Origin: Actinoalloteichus fjordicus
Lineage (GTDB): Bacteria; Actinomycetota; Actinomycetes; Mycobacteriales; Pseudonocardiaceae
Direction: 5' to 3'
Length of the DNA stretch: 64,000 nt
Assembly: GCF_001941625.1 (NCBI RefSeq)
Contig: NZ_CP016076.1
Span: 6,928,001 to 6,992,000 of the forward strand
A model generated the notes under the pieces. The model did no database searches, had not been told where the DNA came from, and worked only from the letters and a program-made list of their open reading frames with translations. Positions 35,540-47,124 of the stretch are shown here, one piece after another. Numbering within the stretch: the stretch's first letter is position 1; the number at the start of each line of letters is the position of its first letter. Position numbers and translations under genes: made by a program.

Positions 35540-37396
35540 ATGGCCGTATCGAATCTGCGCCGTTCCCGAGTCCGGGCTCCCGAGCTGGCGGGCCGTGGCT
35601 GGCTGAACACCGGTGGCGAGTCCTACTCGATCAAGGACTTCCGGGGACGCATCGTCCTCCTGGACTTCTGGACCTTCTGCTGCATCAACTGCCTGCACGT
35701 CCTGGATGAGCTGCGGCCGTTGGAGGAGGAGTTCTCCGACGTGCTGGTCACCATCGGGGTGCACTCGCCGAAGTTCGTGCATGAGGCCGACCCGGCCGCA
35801 CTCGCGGCGGCCGTGGAACGGTACGAGGTCACTCATCCGGTGTTGGACGACCCGGAGCTGATCACCTGGCAGGCGCACGCCGTCCGGGCCTGGCCGACGC
35901 TGGTCGTCATCGACCCGGAGGGCTACGTCGTGCACGTCGCGGCGGGCGAAGGCCACGTCGAGGCGCTGCGCGCGGTCATCGTCGAGCTGATCGCCGAGCA
36001 CGAGTCGAAGGGGACGCTGCACCGAGGCGAGGGCCCGTACGTCGCGCCGGAGCCCGCCGAGACCACGCTGCGCTTCCCGAGCAAGGCCATCGCGACGGCG
36101 GCCGGAACCCTGCTGGTGGCCGACACGAGGCACCATCGCGTGGTCGAACTGGACGCCGACGGCGAGACGGTGCTCCGTCGGATCGGCCGGGGAACGCGAG
36201 GCGACCGGGACGGCGACTCGGCGACCGCCGAGTTCTCCGAGCCGTCGGGCCTGGCGCTGCTGCCCGAGGACGTCGCGGCCGAGGCCGGCTATCACCTGGT
36301 GGTCGCCGACACGGTCAACCACACGCTGCGCGGGGTGAACCTGACCACCGGCCGGGTACAGACGGTGGCGGGCACCGGGGAGCAGTGGCGCTCCGGTGTC
36401 GACGCCGGACCCGCGACCGAGGTCCCGCTGACCAGCCCGACGGACGTCGCCTGGTGGGGTCGGGCGGACGCCGTGATCGTCGCGATGGCGGGCAATCACA
36501 CCCTCGGTCTCTTCGATCCTCGGCGCGGCACGGTGTCCCGGTTCGCGGGCACGACCGTCGAGGGCCTGTCGGACGGCCCGGCCGAGGAGGCCTTCCTCGC
36601 CCAGCCCGCAGGCCTCGCGGCCACCGAGGATCGGCTCTGGTTCGTCGACTCGGAGACCTCGGCGCTGCGCTGGGTGGGTCTGGAGGCAGGCCGGTTCACC
36701 GTGCGCACCGCCGTGGGGACCGGGCTCTTCGACTTCGGCCACCGCGACGGCCCGGCGGCCCAGGCCCTGTTCCAGCATCCGCTCGGCGTGACGGCGCTGG
36801 CCGACGGCAGCCTCGCAGTCGCCGACACCTACAACGGTGCCCTCCGCCGCTACGATCCGGCGGCCGACTCGGTGTCGACGCTGGTCGACGGGCTCGCCGA
36901 ACCCTCCGGCGCAGCGCTGCTCGACGACGAACTGGTGGTGGTCAGCTCGGCGGCACATCGCGTCGACCGGCCGATCCCGCCGGGAATCGCGGCCACGCTG
37001 GTCGCGGGGCAGGCCCATCAGGTGCGGCGTCCGCCGAGCGAGCTGGCTCCCGGCCCCGTGGAGCTGGCCGTGGTGTTCACGCCGCCGCCCGGTCAGAAGC
37101 TCGACGAGCGCTACGGCCCGTCGACCAGGGTCGAGATCACCTCGTCGCCGCCGGAGCTGCTCGTGTCCGGTGCCGGGACCGACACGGCGCTGACGCGGCA
37201 GCTCGTCATCGCCGACGACGTCGAGGGCGGCGTGCTGCACGTGGTGGCCCAGGCAGCGGCCTGCGACGACGATCCCGCCGTGGAGCACCCGGCATGCAGG
37301 CTCGCGCGTCAGGACTGGGGCATCCCGATCCGCGTCGTGCCCTCCGGTGCCACTCGCCTCCCGCTGATGATGGGCGGCCTGGATCACGAGAGCTGA
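35540..37396 (+). CDS. Thioredoxin-like/NHL-repeat protein (NHLRC2-like)
   Basis: 618 residues. An N-terminal thioredoxin fold has FWTFCCINCLHVLDEL, a CCINC active site rather than CGPC. NHL repeats follow (ADTRHHRVVELD, ADTVNHTLRGV, AMAGNHTLGLFD, ADTYNGALRRYD) as a β-propeller. A C-terminal β-domain contains the late DDDPAVEHPAC segment. TATGTT lies nine bases before the ATG, compatible with a leaderless message. Full length for the family; the reaction is not established. Confidence 0.88.
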   Translation: MAVSNLRRSRVRAPELAGRGWLNTGGESYSIKDFRGRIVLLDFWTFCCINCLHVLDELRPLEEEFSDVLVTIGVHSPKFVHEADPAALAAAVERYEVTHPVLDDPELITWQAHAVRAWPTLVVIDPEGYVVHVAAGEGHVEALRAVIVELIAEHESKGTLHRGEGPYVAPEPAETTLRFPSKAIATAAGTLLVADTRHHRVVELDADGETVLRRIGRGTRGDRDGDSATAEFSEPSGLALLPEDVAAEAGYHLVVADTVNHTLRGVNLTTGRVQTVAGTGEQWRSGVDAGPATEVPLTSPTDVAWWGRADAVIVAMAGNHTLGLFDPRRGTVSRFAGTTVEGLSDGPAEEAFLAQPAGLAATEDRLWFVDSETSALRWVGLEAGRFTVRTAVGTGLFDFGHRDGPAAQALFQHPLGVTALADGSLAVADTYNGALRRYDPAADSVSTLVDGLAEPSGAALLDDELVVVSSAAHRVDRPIPPGIAATLVAGQAHQVRRPPSELAPGPVELAVVFTPPPGQKLDERYGPSTRVEITSSPPELLVSGAGTDTALTRQLVIADDVEGGVLHVVAQAAACDDDPAVEHPACRLARQDWGIPIRVVPSGATRLPLMMGGLDHES

Positions 37397-37468
37397 ATCG
37401 CCGACCGAGCCCGGCCGACCGGCCGTCAGAGGCAAGGCACAGCGGGCTCGACCTCGCCGGGGTCTATA

Positions 37469-37628
37469 GAGCCTGTCTTTGATCCCCACTTTCCTGTTGC
37501 GCGGGGCCAGCGCGGCGATCTGCGGCGTTGTCGTCAGTCAACATAACTCCGTTATGCCTCCTTCCTCCGCCTGGCAGCTCAGCCACGCTGATCCCCGCTC
37601 ACGACGAAGGAGGATCAAAGACAGGCTC
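37469..37628 (-). mobile_element. MITE-like inverted-repeat element, copy D (inverted, best preserved)
   Basis: A 160 bp copy in the opposite orientation to A–C. Its ends GAGCCTGTCTTTGATCC and GGATCAAAGACAGGCTC are perfect 17 bp inverted repeats. The interior is the reverse complement of the other copies (CCTGTTGCGCGGGG … CCCCGCTCACGAC). The best-matched ends suggest this is the youngest copy. The rest of 37397–37920 shows no gene. Confidence 0.75.
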
Positions 37629-37933
37629 TGACGGCCTGTCTCGGCGCGGTCGTCCGGGAGGTCGCGCGGTCGGGGACCGGGACGTCCGACGCCTGCGGAT
37701 GAGCGGCACTGCACAGGACGATCCACATCGCCGCAGGTCCGCCTCATCAGGGCGCCCGAGGAGCCCCGATCGCCTATGCGCGCTCAGCATCCGAACGACT
37801 ACCCCTAGTGCCGAGTGGGCTGGATCACCCGGTGTAACGTTGGGCTCGCACCCAGCCGGGTAGCCGAGCTCCTCGGCGTTCAGCCACCCGTGACGGTGAC
37901 GTCAGCAGGTGAGGGACAAGTAGACTCCAGCGA

Positions 37934-38254
37934 GTGTCAGTAGCGAAGCTCGAAATCCAGATGCTGCACGACCGGGTCATGGTCCGTGTCACATCGGAGG
38001 ACGGGGAACGCCGAAGCAGTGGCGGGATCGTGATTCCGGCCACCGCCCAGGTCGCGAAGCGTCTGATCTGGGGCGAGGTCGTCGGAGTCGGGAACAACGT
38101 CCGCGCGGTCAAGGCAGGCGACCGCGTCTTGTTCAGTCCTGACGAGCAGTTCGAGGTCGAGATCCAGGGCCAGGCTCACCTGGTGATGCGGGAACGTGAC
38201 CTGCATGCGGTCGCCCATGAGCAGGCCGAGCACGGGACCGGACTCTATCTGTGA
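37934..38254 (+). CDS. GroES-like co-chaperonin, not linked to groEL
   Basis: 106 residues. The GroES fold is clear: LHDRVMVRV, SSGGIVIPATAQVAKRLIWGEVVGVG, VKAGDRVLFSPDEQFEVEIQGQAHLVMRERDL. The mobile-loop IVIP tripeptide equivalent is present. No groEL is adjacent, so this is probably an extra co-chaperonin as seen in other actinobacteria. TAGACT lies seven bases before the GTG start. Confidence 0.85.
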   Translation: MSVAKLEIQMLHDRVMVRVTSEDGERRSSGGIVIPATAQVAKRLIWGEVVGVGNNVRAVKAGDRVLFSPDEQFEVEIQGQAHLVMRERDLHAVAHEQAEHGTGLYL

Positions 38255-38334
38255 TCGTGACCCCGATGTGACGATGGGCAGGTAGGCACTCTCTGCAAGC
38301 CCCACACGATCGAGCACGAAAGATTGGGGGAGCG

Positions 38335-41300
38335 GTGTCGGAGCGCACTGGCCCGTCTGAACCGCGGAACACTCGGCACGGGGAGTCAGAGCACACCACC
38401 TTCCTCACCTCGAGGGAGACGAACTCGCCGACGGCGGCGGCAACCTCGCCGCAGGCTGCGGCGTCTAACGACGTGTCAGACGTACCAGCACACCCACGGC
38501 CCGAGCGGAACGACGGCGACGCCGCCCGCGAGGCCGCGCAGGCACATCCCGCGCAGCAGGCGGGTCCGCCGGTAGACGCAGACACCGCTCCCTTCCGGCC
38601 GGTGCGGCCGAGCCAGGAATCGGACGGCTCCGCCGCCGCTCCCGCCGGGTCTGCGAGCACCTCGCAACCGCAGCAGGGCCCGCCGAATCACGGTCCGAAT
38701 CAGAGCAGGACCGACCCTTCGCCGACGCCACAACGGCAGACCGGGCAGGCCCCGGCGGGCCAGGAACGCACCTCGCTGTTCCGTCCCGTCCAGCCGACCG
38801 AGGCGGGGCCGTCGTCGGGACAGGAGCCGGGCAGGCAGCAGGCAGGTCAGGAGAGCACCTCCCTGTTCCAGCCGATCCAGCAGCCGCCCGCCGCCGGGCA
38901 GCCGCACGGTGCTCAGTCACACGGTGGACAGTCACCGGGCGGACAGCCACAACAGCAGGGCGGCCAGCCGAGCGGGGCAGGCGGGCAGGAGCGCACCTCG
39001 CTCTTCCAGCCGTTCCAACAGCAGCCGGGACAACAGCAGCCGAACCCGCACCAGGGGGGTCAGCAGCAGCCGGGCCAGCCGGGTCAGCAGCAGCCGCTGA
39101 ACCAGAATCAGCAGACCCAGCGTCAGCATCAGCCCGGGGAGACCGGGCCTGGGCAGAACAGACCGGACCGCCCGGCCGATCAGGGCACCGCCGGGCTCTC
39201 CGGATCGCTCACCGGCTCGCTGAGCGGCAGCGCTCCGGAACACGGCTCGCAGCCGGGCGACCGGACCGGACCGCAGGGCACTCGCCCGCAGCAGGGCGAC
39301 GGCTCCGCCCTGAGCGGCTCGCTGTCCGGTGGGCTCTCCGGCTCACTCTCGCCTGACGCACCCGGAACGCGACCGCCCGCCGCCGAGGCCGAGCCGGAAC
39401 GCACCACCACGTTCTCCCCGATCCGAGACGCCGAGACCACTCGCTTCGAGGGCACCGGCAGTCCCGCCCCGTCGTCCCAGTCCTCGCTGACGGGCAGGCT
39501 CGGCGACGAGTCGGCGACCACCCACGTCGCAGCGGGCTCACTCCAGAACCGCGACGGATACGCCGCGCAGACCGAGGCCATCTCCACCACGGCGCTGCCG
39601 CAGAACGCGCAGCAGGCCACGACGAACCTGAACGCGTCCCGGCCCACCGAGAACTTCACGGCAGGCGATCAGGGCCGCGACGGCGATCCGGCGTTCCAAG
39701 GCGCGCTGCTCGGCTCGGTGACGCTGCCGCCGCCCGGCAGCCCCGGCGCGGACGAGCCGCAGACGGTGGTGATCCCCCGGATCGCCGCAGGCCCTGCGAT
39801 GCAGATCGAGGAGCCGCAGGGCGGCCTGACCGCGCTCTTCGACGGCAGCGAGGCGGCGGCGGAGCACGCCCGGCAGGAATCCGCTCGCCGTGAAGCCGGC
39901 GCCGAGCCGGACTCTCATTATCCGATGAGCGACGCCGAGTACGCCCGCAGGCTCGACAAGGTCAAGCGTGGCGGTCTGATCGCTGCGGCCGCCGTCGGGG
40001 TGCTCGGGCTGCTGTACGGCGCCGACCTCATGCTCACCTCCAACCACATCCCTCGGGGCGTCACCGTCGCGGGGGTCGAGATCGGCGGCATGGAGCGAGA
40101 CGCCGCCGAGGATCGGCTGCGCACCGAGATCGGCCCGCGACTGGACGACCCGGTCGCCGTGCAGGCGGGCGACGTCGAGACCGAGATCGACCCGGAGTCG
40201 GCGGGGCTCACCCTGGACTGGGACCGGACGCTCACCCAGGTTCAGGATCAGCCGCTGAACCCCTTCGTCCGGCTCTCGTCCTTCTTCACGAGCCGGGACG
40301 TCGACGTCGTCACGGCCACCGACCGCGCCGCGCTCACCAGCACCGTGGAGGCACTGGCACCCGAGGTCAACCGGGAGCCCGCCGAGGGCACCATCACCTT
40401 CGAGGGCGCCACGCCCGTCGCGGTCGAGCCGGTCAACGGCCAGAATCTCGACGTCGGTCGCTCGGTCGACGTCCTGTACTCGGGCTGGGCCGACGGGCGG
40501 CGCCTCGACCTGCCGGTCAACGTCGTCGAGGTGAGCACGACCAGCGAGGGCGTCCAGCAGGCGATCACCGACTACGCGGCACCGGCCGTGGCCTCGCCCG
40601 TCACCATCACCGGCGACGGGAAGAACGCCATGCTGGAGCCGGGCGCCATCGCCTCGGCACTCACCTTCACCCCGGACGACGAGGGCGGTCTTACTCCGGA
40701 GCTGGACATGGGCAAGGTGACCGAGTCGCTCGCGCCGCAGCTCGCCGACACCGAGGAAGAGGGCCAGGACGCCGAGATCCTCTTCACCGGCGGATCGCCG
40801 ACGATCGAGCCGTCCGTGGATGGCCGAGGCATCAACTGGGAGACGACGCTGGAGACGCTGCCCGACGTGCTGCGCTCCGCCGACGCCGCCGAGCGCACCC
40901 TCCCGGCGGAGTACGAGGAACAGCCCGCCGAGATCACCACCGAACAGGTCGAAGGCCTCGGCATCAACGAGGTGATCAGCAGCTTCACCACCGGCGGGTT
41001 CGCGCCCGACTCCGGCATCAACATCCGGCAGGCCGCTCAGGAGGTCAACGGCGCGATCGTCCCGCCCGGCGAGACGTTCACCCTGAACAACCACACCGGG
41101 CCGCGTGGCGCGGCCGAGGGCTACGTGGACGCGGGCATCATCCAGGACGGTGCGCCCGGCCGAGCGGTCGGCGGCGGCATCTCCCAGTTCGCCACCACGC
41201 TCTACAACGCCTACTACTTCGCGGGGCTCCAGGACAACGGCCACCAGGAGCACAGCTACTACATCAGCCGCTATCCCGAGGGCCGCGAGGCGACCGTCTT

Positions 41301-41661
41301 CCAGAACCCGGACGGCAGCAGCGTCATCGACGTCGGCTTCGTCAACGACAGCGACACCGGCGTGGCGATCCAGACGAACTGGACGCCCAGCGAGGTCACC
41401 GTCACGATCTGGGGAACCAAGCGCTATGAGGTCGAGTCCGTGACCGGCCCGCGCACCAACCCCACCGAGCCGCAGACCAAGGAGATCCCCGAGGGCGAGC
41501 CGTGCAGCCCCAGCAACGGCGGCGGGGGCTTCACCGTCACCGACACGCGGATCCTCCGCGATCTCTCCGGCAACGAGGTCCGGCGCGACGGCCCCCGCTC
41601 GGTCACCTACAACCCGCAGCCCCGCATCGTTTGCGGTGGCGGCGACGACAGCGACGAGTGA
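38335..41661 (+). CDS. Large VanW-family membrane protein with disordered N-terminus
   Basis: 1108 residues. About 500 N-terminal residues are Gln/Pro/Gly-rich and cytosolic, with recurrent T(S/T)xFxP motifs. One membrane helix follows (~547–565, LIAAAAVGVLGLLYG). Outside lie two peptidoglycan-binding-4-like domains (VAVQAGDVETEIDPESAGLTL; a second around ILFTGGSPTIEPS) and a VanW domain (~878–1040: GINIRQAAQEVNG, PGETFTLNNHTG, GGGISQFATTLYNA). The role is likely in the cell envelope; VanW's reaction is unknown. The GTG start has GGGGGAG just upstream. Confidence 0.88.
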   Translation: MSERTGPSEPRNTRHGESEHTTFLTSRETNSPTAAATSPQAAASNDVSDVPAHPRPERNDGDAAREAAQAHPAQQAGPPVDADTAPFRPVRPSQESDGSAAAPAGSASTSQPQQGPPNHGPNQSRTDPSPTPQRQTGQAPAGQERTSLFRPVQPTEAGPSSGQEPGRQQAGQESTSLFQPIQQPPAAGQPHGAQSHGGQSPGGQPQQQGGQPSGAGGQERTSLFQPFQQQPGQQQPNPHQGGQQQPGQPGQQQPLNQNQQTQRQHQPGETGPGQNRPDRPADQGTAGLSGSLTGSLSGSAPEHGSQPGDRTGPQGTRPQQGDGSALSGSLSGGLSGSLSPDAPGTRPPAAEAEPERTTTFSPIRDAETTRFEGTGSPAPSSQSSLTGRLGDESATTHVAAGSLQNRDGYAAQTEAISTTALPQNAQQATTNLNASRPTENFTAGDQGRDGDPAFQGALLGSVTLPPPGSPGADEPQTVVIPRIAAGPAMQIEEPQGGLTALFDGSEAAAEHARQESARREAGAEPDSHYPMSDAEYARRLDKVKRGGLIAAAAVGVLGLLYGADLMLTSNHIPRGVTVAGVEIGGMERDAAEDRLRTEIGPRLDDPVAVQAGDVETEIDPESAGLTLDWDRTLTQVQDQPLNPFVRLSSFFTSRDVDVVTATDRAALTSTVEALAPEVNREPAEGTITFEGATPVAVEPVNGQNLDVGRSVDVLYSGWADGRRLDLPVNVVEVSTTSEGVQQAITDYAAPAVASPVTITGDGKNAMLEPGAIASALTFTPDDEGGLTPELDMGKVTESLAPQLADTEEEGQDAEILFTGGSPTIEPSVDGRGINWETTLETLPDVLRSADAAERTLPAEYEEQPAEITTEQVEGLGINEVISSFTTGGFAPDSGINIRQAAQEVNGAIVPPGETFTLNNHTGPRGAAEGYVDAGIIQDGAPGRAVGGGISQFATTLYNAYYFAGLQDNGHQEHSYYISRYPEGREATVFQNPDGSSVIDVGFVNDSDTGVAIQTNWTPSEVTVTIWGTKRYEVESVTGPRTNPTEPQTKEIPEGEPCSPSNGGGGFTVTDTRILRDLSGNEVRRDGPRSVTYNPQPRIVCGGGDDSDE

Positions 41662-41688
41662 CGTCCGAATAGCGTCATCGAGCGCAGG

Positions 41689-41721
41689 CGGCCGGGTCGG
41701 GAGACAGCTCCGACCCGGCCG
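41689..41721 (+). terminator. Terminator after the VanW gene
   Basis: A perfect 12 bp stem CGGCCGGGTCGG / CCGACCCGGCCG with a nine-base loop, followed by TTCTCGTTCTC. The rest of 41722–42181 holds no recognisable gene. Confidence 0.65.
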
Positions 41722-42181
41722 TTCTCGTTCTCGCCTGCGGCAGGCGGGCGGTGCGGCGGCGGGTTTGTTCACCACTCGGATGGCGGGTTCTGGAGGGGCC
41801 GTCCTCGGCGGGCAGGCTCGGCTATGGATCGCGCACTGCGTGCTTTCCCGTTCCCGCTCGCCCGCCGATGGCTGGGTGGAGCCCGATCCGACAACGGAAC
41901 GAGGTCAGGCGACCGATCAGCGTCGCTGGTCGGGAGCCGTCGTTGCTCGGCAGGCGGATGTCAGGCCTCCGCGCGCGGCACGGATGGCAGGCACGGTCGG
42001 AGCGTGCAGGCCGGGCGGCTCGACCGGCCTTGGCCGGGTCCACGTCACGGTGATCCTGAACCGGCGGGTTCGCAGGCCTGACCGGTGCCTGCCCCGGCAC
42101 CGCCACCCCTGACGGAGTTCCAGCCTGCGCCCAGAGCCGAGTCGCGACGAGCGAGCCGCCGTCCGGCCGAGCCGAGCGCGG

Positions 42182-42610
42182 TCAGCGGGACTGCGGACGC
42201 CAGACGACCAGCGCGGTCTCCCGACGTACCGGCACCAGGTCTCGCCGGTAGGAGGTGTGCACGGCGGCGGCGGCCTGCTCGGCGGCGACGTGCGCCGCAG
42301 CGACCTCATGCGCCAATTCGAGCACCTGCGCGCGCAGATCCTCGACCTCGTTCTCCAGCTCGATGATGCGCTTGACCCCGGCGAGGTTGACACCCTCGTC
42401 CTGCGAGAGTCGCTGCACCTCGCGTAGCAGGCCGATGTCTCGCGCCGAGTATCGACGTCCGCCGCCTGCCGTGCGTCCCGGCGAGACCAGCCCGAGCCGG
42501 TCGTAGGTACGCAGCGTCTGGGCGTGCAGGCCGGAGAGCTGGGCGGCCACCGAGATGACGAACACCGGAGTGTCCTCGTCGACTCCTGGCGGAAACGGAA
42601 TTCCGGTCAT
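42182..42610 (-). CDS. hspR: Heat-shock repressor HspR
   Basis: A 142-residue MerR-family regulator: VFVISVAAQLSGLHAQTLRTYDRLGLV is the winged-helix start, then GGRRYSARDIGLLREVQRLSQDEGVNLAGVKRIIELE, given here in part, and a C-terminal coiled coil. HspR binds HAIR operators with DnaK as co-repressor. It follows dnaJ on the same strand after a 450 bp gap (42611–43058) in which I see no gene, so it may have its own promoter. Confidence 0.95.
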   Translation of the reverse strand: MTGIPFPPGVDEDTPVFVISVAAQLSGLHAQTLRTYDRLGLVSPGRTAGGGRRYSARDIGLLREVQRLSQDEGVNLAGVKRIIELENEVEDLRAQVLELAHEVAAAHVAAEQAAAAVHTSYRRDLVPVRRETALVVWRPQSR

Positions 42611-43058
42611 GTCGTCTCCTCCGCTTCAGGTCTGACGCTGTCAGGACTCGGCTGATCAGGTCTCGGCTGTCACGACGTCGTCGCCGCGACCGCGTCGAGC
42701 GGGCTCGGCGATCACGGCACGGCGATCGAACTGCGGTCGCCGTGGGTCCTCCTGGCGAGCGCCGTGCCGCGCGACCCCGCCACGAACGGGGCCCCGGAGC
42801 AGGCCGCGACCATGAGCAGGCCGACGCCCCGAGTCGCCCGGCGTCCGAGGAACTCCCCGCATCGGGCGGGCGCGCACCTCGGACACGCCTGTCGAGGACA
42901 CGCACGCCACCGGGGCGAGAACGCACCTCACCCGCGACGCCGCCGGGACGATCGCATCGACGGTATCGGCTGCGAAGTACCCAGGGAGGGACGTCGCCAC
43001 GCTCCCGGGCAGCCCTGCCCTCACCGTCGCGACCTCCGCAGTGGGGAACACGTCGGCG

Positions 43059-44246
43059 TCACCCCCGGTGTCCGTCGTCCAACAGTCTGGTCAGCTCGGC
43101 ACGGGGATCGTGCTCCTCGGTGGCCTCCGCGTAGGCACGCAGGGCCTCCTCGGCCTTGCCCTCCAGCCGGGACGGGACGGTGACCTGGAGAGTCACGAGC
43201 AGATCGCCCGTGGAACCGTCCCGTTTGCCGATGCCCCGGCCACGGACACGCAGCACGCGGCCGCTGGTCGTACCGGGCGCCACCTTCACCGACACCCGCC
43301 CGTCCAGGGTCGGCACACTCAGTGTGGCGCCCAGGGTCAGCTCGGGAAAGGTCACCGGGAGCGCCAGGGTCAGATCGTCACCCTCTCGGCCGAACACCGG
43401 GTGCGGGGTGACGTGCACTCGGACGTAGAGATCGCCTGCGGCCGCGCCGCGCCTGCCCGGCTCGCCCTGTCCGGAGAGTCGAATGCGCTGTCCGTCGGTG
43501 ACGCCGCTGGGGATGCGCACCGTCAGCGTCCTGGTCTGAGTGCTGACGCCGTCACCGCCGCATTCCGGGCAGGGATCGTCGATCAGCTTTCCGGTGCCCC
43601 GGCAGTCACGGCACGGCTCGCTGAACGCGAAGGCCCCCTGGCTGCGGGTGACCAGACCCGCGCCGGAACACGTCGGACACGTCCTCGGCGAGGTGCCGGG
43701 GCGGGCACCGGAGCCGTGACAGGTGGTGCAGGCCGCCGGGCTGGACAGCCGCAGCGGAACGGTGGCGCCCCGGATCGCCTCGACGAAGTCGAGACGGATC
43801 TCGGTCTCCACGTCCGCGCCGCGCTGCGGTCGGGCACCGCCCTGTTGGGCGCCCCGCTGCTTGCCGAAGAGACCGCCGAGGATGTCGCCGATCCCGCCCG
43901 CACCGCCTGCCGCACCGCCACCCCGGTTGGCGAACATGTCGCTGAAGTCGAAGGTGCTGTTGCCGAAGCCCTCGAAGTTGTTGGGACGGAAGCCGCCACC
44001 GCCCGAGCCGCCGAAGAGTCTGCGCGCCTCGTCGTACTGCTTGCGCTTCTCCGAGTCAGAGAGCACGCCATAGGCCTCGGACACCGCCTTGAAGCGGGAC
44101 TCGGCCTTGGTGTCGCCCGGGTTCGCGTCCGGATGCAGTTCCCTGGCGAGCTTGCGGTAGGACCGCTTCACCTCGTCAGAGGACGCGTCAGGAGGGACGC
44201 CCAACTCCGCGTAGAAGTCCTTCTCGATCCAGTCTCTCGCGCTCAT
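43059..44246 (-). CDS. dnaJ: Chaperone DnaJ (type I)
   Basis: 395 residues. J-domain with the HPD tripeptide (ARELHPDANPGD), a Gly-rich linker (FGGSGGGGF, GGGAAGGAGG) and four CxxCxGxG zinc repeats: CTTCHGSG, CPTCSGAG, CRDCRGTG, CPECGGDG. The C-terminal substrate domain follows. It stimulates DnaK ATPase. It lies 23 bp after grpE in the operon. Confidence 0.96.
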   Translation of the reverse strand: MSARDWIEKDFYAELGVPPDASSDEVKRSYRKLARELHPDANPGDTKAESRFKAVSEAYGVLSDSEKRKQYDEARRLFGGSGGGGFRPNNFEGFGNSTFDFSDMFANRGGGAAGGAGGIGDILGGLFGKQRGAQQGGARPQRGADVETEIRLDFVEAIRGATVPLRLSSPAACTTCHGSGARPGTSPRTCPTCSGAGLVTRSQGAFAFSEPCRDCRGTGKLIDDPCPECGGDGVSTQTRTLTVRIPSGVTDGQRIRLSGQGEPGRRGAAAGDLYVRVHVTPHPVFGREGDDLTLALPVTFPELTLGATLSVPTLDGRVSVKVAPGTTSGRVLRVRGRGIGKRDGSTGDLLVTLQVTVPSRLEGKAEEALRAYAEATEEHDPRAELTRLLDDGHRG

Positions 44247-44269
44247 TCGGACGTCCCCCCTTCTGACGA

Positions 44270-45141
44270 TCAGTCTTCCTTGGCAGCCGACTCGCCGACA
44301 GCGTCGGTCGACGAGCCTGCCTGCTGATCACTCGACGGCGTCTCGTCCGCCGCGGCCGCCGAGGAGGCGGGCGCGGCGGCCTCGTAGTCGGTGACCGCGA
44401 CCAGAGCCGGGCGCAGGATCCGGTCGCCGAACCGGTAACCGCGCCGGAGCACCATCGTCACGGTCGGCCCGGACACGTCGGGAGACGTGTCGTGCTGCAC
44501 CGCTTCGTGCGCCGTCGGGTCGAACGGCTCGTTCGCCTCACCGTAGGGCTCGAGGCCCGACTTGGTGAGTGCCCCGACCAGCTTGTCCGCCACCGACCGG
44601 AAGGCACCGGTCAGATCACCGTGGGCCTCGGCCCGCTCCAGGTCGTCCAGGACGACGAGGAGCTCGGCCGCGAGCTGGGATCGACCCGCCACCGCGACGG
44701 CCTCCCGATCACGGTCGACCCGCTTGCGGTAGTTCGCGTACTCGGCGTTCAACCGCTTCAGATCGGCCGTGCGGTCGGCGAGCTGCCGGGTGAGGTCCTC
44801 CCACTCGGCCTGGACCGGGTCGGCCGCCCCCGACGGGGGGGACGCGGCTGCCGCCTCGGCCGCCGCCGTCAGGTCGGCGACGTCGTCCTCGGTCGGGAAG
44901 ACCGGCTGATCGGCGGCCGAGTCCACCGTCTCCTCGGCTTCGATCACCGCGTCCGGTCCGGCGGCAGCAGTGTCCGCGGAGTTCTCGGACGGGGCGGCCT
45001 GCTTCTCGGACGTCGCATCGGCGGGCTCGGACACACGCACCTCTCCGGTCTGCGGGTCGATGCGGCGGCGGTCGTGGAACGCGAACCGCGGCTGCTCCGT
45101 CCCGCTCTCGTTCTCCCCGTTCTCCGCTCGGTCCGAGGAAC

Positions 45142-45145
<4 letters not shown>
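44270..45145 (-). CDS. grpE: Nucleotide exchange factor GrpE
   Basis: 291 residues, longer than many because of an acidic ~120-residue N-terminus. The core has the long helix [22 protein letters not shown] and the β-domain [47 protein letters not shown], quoted in outline. It exchanges ADP on DnaK. Its ATG overlaps the dnaK stop (ATGA). Confidence 0.95.
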
Positions 45146-47016
<1,871 letters not shown>

Positions 47017-47052
47017 CGAGGAACCTCCAGCTAAAAGACGTGTGTGTCAGAG

Positions 47053-47073
47053 CCTGAGCGGCTCACGCTCAAG
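47053..47073 (+). promoter_or_regulatory. Second, weaker HAIR-like operator before dnaK
   Basis: CCTGAGC-N7-GCTCAAG, close to the HspR repeat CTTGAGT-N7-ACTCAAG with the exact seven-base spacer. It lies 37 bp upstream of the dnaK start. Confidence 0.6.
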
Positions 47074-47103
47074 TCTGGCAGACCTACAGGCCCACGACGG
47101 CGA

Positions 47104-47124
47104 CTTGAGCGAGTTCCACTCAAC
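47104..47124 (+). promoter_or_regulatory. HAIR operator (HspR site) before dnaK
   Basis: CTTGAGC-N7-ACTCAAC, two mismatches from consensus, ~88 bp upstream of dnaK. Together with the site at 47053 it matches the multiple-HAIR layout of actinobacterial dnaK promoters. The remainder of 47125–47859 holds no recognisable gene. Confidence 0.8.

Noticed and set aside
35021-37489. 822-codon minus-strand frame opposite the thioredoxin/NHL gene
   Set aside because: His/Arg/Gly-rich antisense shadow created by GC3 bias; the plus-strand gene has clear family motifs.
39538-41775. 745-codon minus-strand frame opposite the VanW gene
   Set aside because: Antisense shadow with typical reverse-complement composition.
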